Positions 31,549-36,081 of a DNA stretch of 36,081 bases are shown piece by piece. The stretch is from a virus. How positions within the stretch are numbered: the stretch's first letter is position 1; each line of letters starts with the position of its first letter. Where the stretch lies: IMG/VR virus record IMGVR_UViG_3300012925_000010, positions 1 to 36,081 of that record. One strand, given 5' to 3'. The notes beneath the pieces were generated by a model. It was not told where the DNA came from. It worked only from the letters and a program-made list of their open reading frames with translations, and searched no databases. A program made the position numbers and the translations under genes.

Positions 31549-31665
31549 TCACTCCCCCTCGCGGGGCCCCGGAAACAGCCGCAGGCAGTCTTTCTGGGAG
31601 CAACCGACCCGCTCGCTGGCCGACTGAGGTGTCCCGTCTCCGGAGGTAAGCCACACGCTTATCAT
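31549..31665 (-). CDS. 38-residue protein coupled to terminase
   Basis: The ATG at 31663-31665 overlaps the terminase stop as ATGA, and TGA lies at 31549-31551. The frame reads MISVWLTSGDGTPQSASERV, then GCSQKDCLRLFPGPREGE. It has two Cys residues, a helix-like centre and a charged end. A longer frame across the same bases (31493-31744) is Arg-rich and is rejected as a shadow. Translation is likely coupled to terminase. Function is unknown. Confidence 0.65.
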   Translation of the reverse strand: MISVWLTSGDGTPQSASERVGCSQKDCLRLFPGPREGE

Positions 31666-33467
31666 GCTCGTGCTGTCGGGTAAAGTGGCCTGAGCTTCTT
31701 TTTCGGCATCGCGGCCTCAAGCTGGGCAATTCGTACCTCGTCATCCGATCGCAGCAAGCCGTTGGCGCGCAGATGCTTGATAGCCTGCGTCATGGCGTCG
31801 ATAAGGTCCTTGTATTTGCCCTTGGGAAACACGGCCATCTCCTCCAGCGTCTTCTCGCCCCAGTCGCGCAGCGGATAGGGCACGTAGATCATGCCTTGGG
31901 AGAACGATGGCTGCACCGCCAGCGCGCGCGCGACCTTGTCCAGCCCCTTGGGGTCGACCAGCTGAATGCCCCAGCCGGCCTTCGGATGGCTGTCCTGCAG
32001 CGTCTGCGCGGCCGAGATGCCGGAGGCCTTGGCCTCGATCAGCAGACGGTCGGCCTTGAAGCGGATGCAGGTATCCGCGACCCAGTCGGTCAGGCCCCAT
32101 GCTTTCTGCTGCCGCATGCGGAACGCCATCGCCTTCTCGCCCGGCTCTGGGATGACCTTCGGCGACGAGAACCGCAGCCGGCGGCGCCAAGCATGCATCA
32201 GCATCGCGCGGTTGAAGCCATTTTCGTTCTCCCATATGCCAACCACCACCGCGGCACTCGGGTCGTTCTGTTCTTTCTCGGTGAAGGCCGAATCGATCGA
32301 CACCACGACATAGCTGAACGGCGGGAACTTCTGGTCGACCGGCTCCCACGGCTGCCACCACTCCATCTCGAAGATGGCGTCACCACGGACCTTGGGGGTC
32401 TGCTGGTACTGGCCGGCCCAAGCATAGGGACCGGCATCCTTTTTCATCGACGGGATGATCGCGTCCGGGAAGCGCTCCGGCCACGCCAACTCGCCGTCGC
32501 AATCTTCCGGCCTCTCGCGCCAGCGCGGATCGCTCCACCCGATCACGGTCTGCAGCGGCCCGCCGTTGTCGTTGGCGCCCCACACGAACTCCATGGCGAT
32601 CAGCAGATGGCACCAGTCACCCAGATCGACGATGACCGTGCCGGAGACGTCTTCTTCGTGAACCCGCTGCATGATCACGACCTTGGCGCCCGTCTCCATA
32701 TTGTTGAGGCGCGACGACATCGATTCCCGGAACCAGCGGATGGTTTCCTTCCTGGTGACCTCGGATTCGCTCTCCTTGACGTTGTGGGGGTCGTCGAGAA
32801 TCACCCGGTCGCCGCGCTCGCCCGTGCCGACGCCGCCGACCGAGGTGGCCAACTTCCAGCCGTGCTTCCAGTTCGAGACCTTCTTCTCCCCAGTCTTGCG
32901 CACGATGACGAGCTGGTCATCCTCCTTTGCGGCGCTGGCGCCGTATAGTTCCTGATATTCCGGAGAGGTGATCAGGTCCTTGAATTTGAGGTTGTCACGC
33001 TCGGTCAGCGACGACGAGTAGCTGAAGGCCACGTAGCGCAGATGCGCCAGCTCCATCGGGCCCCATTCCCACGCCGGCCAGAACACGTCCGTCAGCAGCG
33101 ACTTCATGAAGCCGGGGGGCACATTGATCAGCAGCTTGGTGATCTCGCCGAAGGTCACCGCCTCAAGGTGCTCACAGACCGCCTCTAGAGCCCACCCATC
33201 GACGAATTTCGTCCCGGGCTCCAAGATGTGCCAGAAATAGCGGACGAAGCTGAGCAGCCCTCCCTGCCACACGCCATCGGAATCCCGATAGCCGCGGGTT
33301 TTGTGCTCGGCCTTGGCGCGGCGCTTGCGTACTTCGGCGGCGAGGCCGAGGAACCGCTCCATCTCTTGGCGCGATGGCTGCCGGTTGGCACGGATCGGGA
33401 GCGGCCGGCGCTCGTTGGTGACGAAACGCCGGCTGCGCACCGCCTCATAGCGCAGCTTGGGGGTCAC
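31662..33467 (-). CDS. terL: Terminase large subunit
   Basis: This 601-residue protein starts at GTG in a GTGA overlap. It is the packaging motor: an N-terminal ATPase pumps DNA into the head and a C-terminal nuclease cuts the concatemer. The Walker A-like loop is LINVPPGFMKSLL (residues 113-125), the Walker B is RVILDDPHNV (221-230, with D225-D226), and GDRVILDDPHN is preceded by the GGVGTGERGD stretch typical of TerL proteins. The nuclease shows a first acidic site in VVVSIDSAFTEKEQ (D392) and a later one in GKYKDLIDAMTQAIKHL. It is the most secure assignment in the window. A recognisable small terminase is not seen upstream. Confidence 0.97.
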   Translation of the reverse strand: MTPKLRYEAVRSRRFVTNERRPLPIRANRQPSRQEMERFLGLAAEVRKRRAKAEHKTRGYRDSDGVWQGGLLSFVRYFWHILEPGTKFVDGWALEAVCEHLEAVTFGEITKLLINVPPGFMKSLLTDVFWPAWEWGPMELAHLRYVAFSYSSSLTERDNLKFKDLITSPEYQELYGASAAKEDDQLVIVRKTGEKKVSNWKHGWKLATSVGGVGTGERGDRVILDDPHNVKESESEVTRKETIRWFRESMSSRLNNMETGAKVVIMQRVHEEDVSGTVIVDLGDWCHLLIAMEFVWGANDNGGPLQTVIGWSDPRWRERPEDCDGELAWPERFPDAIIPSMKKDAGPYAWAGQYQQTPKVRGDAIFEMEWWQPWEPVDQKFPPFSYVVVSIDSAFTEKEQNDPSAAVVVGIWENENGFNRAMLMHAWRRRLRFSSPKVIPEPGEKAMAFRMRQQKAWGLTDWVADTCIRFKADRLLIEAKASGISAAQTLQDSHPKAGWGIQLVDPKGLDKVARALAVQPSFSQGMIYVPYPLRDWGEKTLEEMAVFPKGKYKDLIDAMTQAIKHLRANGLLRSDDEVRIAQLEAAMPKKKLRPLYPTARA

Positions 33468-33691
33468 AGGACGTATAGCTCTCCCTTGGGCTCAAGCCTA
33501 GTAGGCAGAACCTCGCGGATGAGACGATTTTCATCCGGATGATGATCACCCGAAAGCACGATGATTCTATCGAACCGATGACCAGTGAGGGGCGCTCCGA
33601 TCAGTTCAAACTGCCAAGAGGATGACCCGCACGCCATCGCAGCCTCGCGGCGCTGGGCCTCGCTTCGGCACACGACGAGAACATTAGCCAT
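33464..33691 (-). CDS. Small protein upstream of terminase
   Basis: This 75-residue protein is read from the ATG at 33689-33691, overlapping the previous gene by eight bases; a longer frame upstream is a Cys/Trp-rich shadow. It begins with a strand-helix pair (MANVLVVCRSEAQRREAAMA), then SSSWQFELIGAPLTGHRFDR and a strand IIVLSGDHHP, suggesting a small alpha/beta fold. It ends in a GTGA overlap with terminase. Location raises the possibility of a packaging role, but it lacks the helix-turn-helix and coiled coil of small terminases. Confidence 0.7.
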   Translation of the reverse strand: MANVLVVCRSEAQRREAAMACGSSSWQFELIGAPLTGHRFDRIIVLSGDHHPDENRLIREVLPTRLEPKGELYVL

Positions 33692-33884
33692 TGGCTGCGT
33701 CCTCCACCAGCGGCACGTCGCGCCAGATAGAGGTGGCCTCAACACAGTGCCGTCCTCCATCCGGCAGCTCCCGGTAGGTAACCAACCCCCAGCATTGCTG
33801 CAGAATGCGCAATTCCCGGTCGTCGACAATACGCTTGACGAACCTCATACCGATCTGAGGAGTCTCGATCTGATAATCAGCCAC
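33684..33884 (-). CDS. Small protein of unknown function
   Basis: This 66-residue protein overlaps both neighbours by eight bases. It starts MADYQIETPQIGMRFVKRIV and continues LRILQQCWGLVTYRELPDGG, then ATSIWRDVPLVEDAANG. It is probably a small beta-rich domain with one exposed Cys. I do not recognise it. It belongs to the three-gene run between the terminator and terminase. Confidence 0.7.
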   Translation of the reverse strand: MADYQIETPQIGMRFVKRIVDDRELRILQQCWGLVTYRELPDGGRHCVEATSIWRDVPLVEDAANG

Positions 33885-34095
33885 GGGCGGCGTCCTCCTG
33901 CGCCTTCTTCAGCGCGGCGTCCTCGACCGCGCGCAGCCGCGGCGCGACCATCTGCACCAACGCTAGAGGCGGCTTGGTGATCTCGGCAGCGCTTACGGTT
34001 ACGCCCCCGCCGACGATGCCGCCGTTCTCGATCCGAAACTGGGTTTTGGGGAATGCGCTGCGGAGCATCTGCAGGCTGTCGTCAGTGGCTGGCAT
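33877..34095 (-). CDS. Small protein, first gene after the terminator
   Basis: This 72-residue protein starts at ATG with AAGGAG eight bases upstream, 46 bases downstream of the terminator tail. It has SLQMLRSAFPKTQFRIENGG, then TVSAAEITKPPLALVQMVAP and a charged helix LRAVEDAALKKAQEDAARG. I do not recognise a family. Being the first gene after the terminator it could be read through or started from a nearby promoter; I see no convincing promoter in the 45-base gap. Confidence 0.7.
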   Translation of the reverse strand: MPATDDSLQMLRSAFPKTQFRIENGGIVGGGVTVSAAEITKPPLALVQMVAPRLRAVEDAALKKAQEDAARG

Positions 34096-34140
34096 CAGCT
34101 ATCTCCTTGAGCAGCGGCGCGCTGCACTTTGGACCATACA

Positions 34141-34179
34141 CAAAACCAAAGCCCCCGCAACATTTCTGCTGCGAGGGCT
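34141..34179 (-). terminator. Intrinsic terminator after the Ig-fibre gene
   Basis: On the minus strand AGCCCTCGCA (34179-34170) pairs with TGCGGGGGCT (34159-34150) around a ten-base loop, with one G-T pair. The run TTGGTTTTG follows at 34149-34141. Position 47 bases after the fibre stop fits a leftward transcript end. The opposite strand lacks a T run. Confidence 0.8.
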
Positions 34180-34225
34180 CCGGTGCATCTGGTCTCTAAG
34201 TGCCCGTACGGACAAGAGCAACCTA

Positions 34226-34996
34226 TCAGGCGGCTGGAGTTTGTCCAGCGGGCTGGCCTTCGGTCGGGGGCGAGGCCGGCGCAGGCGTCGGATCAATGAC
34301 GCTCTGCTCCAAGACCGCGGACTTCGACACCGCAAAGTTGGCGTCACCGCTGTAGGTGGCCACGATGTCGTAGTCACCCGGCTGGCTCGGAGCGGCGAGC
34401 ACCGCAACCCCGGTCGAGTCGAGAGCGCTGTGGCCGATGTCGTCGCCGCCCTGCAGGCTGAACACGACTGACCCGGTGATCGACAGCGTGGTTGGGTTCA
34501 CTGCGTTCACTCCGGCCGACAGCGTCACGGTGTCGCCGGTAGTCGCCTGCGGCTTCGACGAGGTGAGGGAGGTGGCGGTTGCCGCCAGCTGGGCAGTCGG
34601 CGGCGCCGGATCGTTGGTCGGATCGTCGTCGTTGGCCAGTACCGCGTCCGTGATCGCGCGGGTATTGCCCTGCAGCTCCGACATCGCCTCGTCCAGCTTA
34701 GCCTGGGCGGTGGCGCTCAGTTCGCCGGCCAAGGCCGCATTGAGCCGGGCGCGGATACCCGACAGTAGCGTCGCCATCGATGTGATTTCAGTCTTTTGCG
34801 CCTGCACTGCCGCAAGCACCTCGTCTACGGTCGCCATGATCTTCTCCAGTCTGCGTGCGTTGAGCCTGCCGAGAATTTCGATGCGATGAAGGGCGGCAGT
34901 GGTCGCTTCATCGGTTACTACTTGGATCACCGGCGGCTCCGGGGGCCTCGGCATGAAGCCCCCCATCGGCCGACGCATGCTGTCGAAGCGCGACAT
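34226..34996 (-). CDS. Ig-like (Big_3_5-type) head fibre or decoration protein
   Basis: The long form of 256 residues starts at ATG 34994-34996, seven bases after the previous stop, with TTAGGTGG upstream. A second in-frame ATG at 34835-34837 has GGAG six bases upstream and would give 203 residues beginning MATVDEVLAAVQAQKTEITS. The long N-terminus is MSRFDSMRRPMGGFMPRPPE. A coiled coil follows (SMATLLSGIRARLNAALAGE), then an Ig-like domain: TSLTSSKPQATTGDTVTLSA, NPTTLSITGSVVFSLQGGDD, then GDYDIVATYSGDANFAVSKS. This pattern is the bacterial Ig-like 3_5 family, common on phage surfaces where it may bind sugars or cells. The C-terminus is Pro-rich and disordered. Confidence 0.8.
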   Translation of the reverse strand: MSRFDSMRRPMGGFMPRPPEPPVIQVVTDEATTAALHRIEILGRLNARRLEKIMATVDEVLAAVQAQKTEITSMATLLSGIRARLNAALAGELSATAQAKLDEAMSELQGNTRAITDAVLANDDDPTNDPAPPTAQLAATATSLTSSKPQATTGDTVTLSAGVNAVNPTTLSITGSVVFSLQGGDDIGHSALDSTGVAVLAAPSQPGDYDIVATYSGDANFAVSKSAVLEQSVIDPTPAPASPPTEGQPAGQTPAA

Positions 34997-35003
34997 GAAC
35001 CAC

Positions 35004-35414
35004 CTAACTGGCTTGAGCCACGCAAGTTCCATGAAGATACCCGGCCACGAGCGCCTTGCTCTCTTCCGGCATCCTATAGCCCAGCCCCCACACCGTCTCA
35101 ATGACTACGCCGAACTTTTTCAGCTTGCGGCGGGCCTTGCAGATGTAGACGTCGACGATCTTGATCTCGGGGACAGTATTGCCCGTGGCATCGCGCGTCA
35201 CCGCGATCAGCAGCCCCTCCTTGGTGACGAGATCGCGGCTTACCAGCATGGCGATGATCTTCCCCTCCGATTCAGTGAGGCCGAATATCAGCGGCACTTC
35301 GATCCGCAGCCCGATCTCTGCCTCAAGCCAAGCCACTCTGGCACGGAGGGTGTCGTTCTCGGCCTCGACCGCGGCGACGTAGCTATCACGCAATGCGTTT
35401 GACGGATGGATCAT
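35004..35414 (-). CDS. CtrA-type winged-helix DNA-binding protein without receiver domain
   Basis: This protein of 136 residues is read from the ATG at 35412-35414, overlapping the end of the ParB-like gene; a longer upstream frame is Arg-rich and lacks a ribosome site. A short coiled coil (VEAENDTLRARVAWLEAEIG) is followed by an OmpR/PhoB-type winged helix: LTESEGKIIAMLVSRDLVTK, then PEIKIVDVYICKARRKLKKF and VIETVWGLGYRM. The recognition-helix and wing parts are close to alphaproteobacterial CtrA (PELKIIDVFICKLRKKL and IETVWGRGYVL, from memory). No phosphoreceiver domain is present. CtrA controls cell cycle and is phosphorylated in its receiver. This protein could bind CtrA sites constitutively or regulate phage genes. 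The regulatory target is inferred. Confidence 0.85.
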   Translation of the reverse strand: MIHPSNALRDSYVAAVEAENDTLRARVAWLEAEIGLRIEVPLIFGLTESEGKIIAMLVSRDLVTKEGLLIAVTRDATGNTVPEIKIVDVYICKARRKLKKFGVVIETVWGLGYRMPEESKALVAGYLHGTCVAQAS

Positions 35415-36081
35415 TGAGAAGCCTGCTCCAGCGCTCGACCAGCGCCCTCCAAAGGGTGATCTTCTGGGCTCTTGACGCAGCATGCGCCATCAGCATGGCG
35501 TTGTCTCCATCAATCCGGATGATGGCCGACAGCGCCTCCAAATCGACCTTGGCGTCTCCGATGCACAGCATATGCTCCACGGCGCGTATCTCATGGGCCG
35601 AGATCGGGGCCCTCTTCGCCTTGACAAGTGTTTCGAGGACGCGCCGGGCCTGCATCGGGCCGCGCCGGTCGACCAACCCTCGCACAGTACCGACCGCCAT
35701 GGTGTCGCCCTCGGCCACCGCAGTATACTGGCTGATATTGCGCAATCTCACCCCGGCCCGCTTGAGTACCGCCGCGCATTCGTTCGCTGAGGGGTCTCCG
35801 GAGGCCACCAAGGCGCGATAGATATCCAGCGGTGACACCATGATGCGATCGGAGTTGTGCCCCACGAAGGCCCGCGCGCGCTCGTCGATCCCCTCGGCCA
35901 GCACCACGAACACCGGGATCGCATCGACCCTCAAGGTGGCAGCCACGATCGCGGTGTGCTGCCCATCGATCACATGCAGCTGGGCACCGGCGCGCACCAC
36001 GATTGGCGGCTTCATCCGGTTCCACGAAAATTCCGTCAGCATCTTCTCGATCAGCGCCATCGAGCGTTTCGACAGGTTCCG
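35386..36081 (-). CDS. ParB/Srx-fold protein (5' end outside window)
   Basis: The frame is open to the right edge, seven codons before the ATG at 36058-36060, reading RNLSKRS, which is a common lead-in of ParB-like domains, so the true start lies beyond the window. The ParB/sulfiredoxin-like core is seen in WNRMKPPIVVRAGAQLHVID GQHTAIVAATLRVDAIPVFV. In classical ParB the equivalent box is GERRxRA or GEHR; here it is DGQHTAI. ParB-like phage proteins bind DNA, or act as CTPase or nuclease. The C-terminal two thirds are helical (ALVASGDPSANECAAVLKRA, NISQYTAVAEGDTM) and could be DNA binding. The gene is followed at once by the CtrA-type regulator. The end at 35386 overlaps that gene by 29 bases. 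Confidence 0.8.
   Translation of the reverse strand, partial: RNLSKRSMALIEKMLTEFSWNRMKPPIVVRAGAQLHVIDGQHTAIVAATLRVDAIPVFVVLAEGIDERARAFVGHNSDRIMVSPLDIYRALVASGDPSANECAAVLKRAGVRLRNISQYTAVAEGDTMAVGTVRGLVDRRGPMQARRVLETLVKAKRAPISAHEIRAVEHMLCIGDAKVDLEALSAIIRIDGDNAMLMAHAASRAQKITLWRALVERWSRLLNDPSVKRIA

Noticed and set aside
31493-31744. 83-codon minus-strand frame after terminase
   Set aside because: Arg-rich shadow that overlaps the end of terminase; the ATGA-coupled 38-codon frame is the better gene.
31773-32948. 391-codon plus-strand frame opposite terminase
   Set aside because: The opposite strand encodes a clear terminase with Walker motifs, so this is a shadow.
1-36081. tRNA genes, CRISPR arrays, insertion sequences, attachment sites
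   Set aside because: No cloverleaf-like sequence, no regularly spaced direct repeats, no transposase or integrase, and no long terminal repeat were seen.

Overview
The window is a stretch of a tailed-phage genome (free phage or prophage; no junction with host DNA is visible). It carries the DNA-packaging, head and short-tail module of a podovirus-like phage that probably infects an alphaproteobacterium of the Rhizobiales type. Clues to the host are the high GC content by eye, an orphan DNA-binding domain very like the output domain of the alphaproteobacterial cell-cycle regulator CtrA, and a style of virion genes familiar from Bradyrhizobium/Rhodopseudomonas/Rhizobium phages and prophages. 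Every supported gene is on the minus strand, so transcription runs from position 36081 toward 1. The genes are packed with ATGA, GTGA, TGATG or TAATG overlaps, which suggests long polycistronic, translationally coupled messages. GTG starts are common.

Region by region, in the direction of transcription. (1) 36081-34226: a ParB-like protein cut by the window edge, a CtrA-type winged-helix protein without receiver domain, and an Ig-like fibre protein with two in-frame starts, closed by a clear intrinsic terminator at about 34141-34179. (2) 34095-31549: three small unknown genes, the terminase large subunit, and a 38-codon gene coupled to it. (3) 31496-27566: a small exported protein, three small unknown proteins, a 41-residue single-span membrane protein, the long portal protein with an 18-residue repeat tail, and a 45-residue basic protein. 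(4) 27480-20443: head assembly genes, namely a Pro/Gly-rich protein, a GroES-like co-chaperonin, a scaffold-like protein, three diverged copies of one unknown family, a zinc-binding protein, a Cys-rich protein, a GT-A glycosyltransferase and two head-associated proteins. (5) 20428-18026: the major capsid protein, then a freestanding HNH-AP2 homing endonuclease with its own promoter-like sequence, then small structural genes. (6) 17998-7370: connector/adaptor, fibre, tail-collar and tail-nozzle genes, three of which carry Sec-type signal peptides. (7) 7359-1: a 1633-residue multidomain 'polyvalent' protein with a PARP/ART-like domain, a small protein, a GNAT acetyltransferase, and a protein with an S74 intramolecular-chaperone domain that runs off the left edge.

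The parts fit one programme: terminase and portal package DNA; scaffold, capsid protein and co-chaperonin build the head; connector, nozzle, collar and fibre proteins form the short tail; the giant polyvalent protein may be carried in the virion and injected. No integrase, replication gene, recognisable small terminase or endolysin is seen, so those modules must lie outside the window or be unrecognised.

The most interesting points are the receiver-less CtrA-like regulator, the ART-like/GNAT-like giant protein, the co-chaperonin, the tripled unknown family around the scaffold gene, predicted virion proteins with signal peptides, and three very small coupled genes (31549-31665, 30190-30315, 27566-27703).
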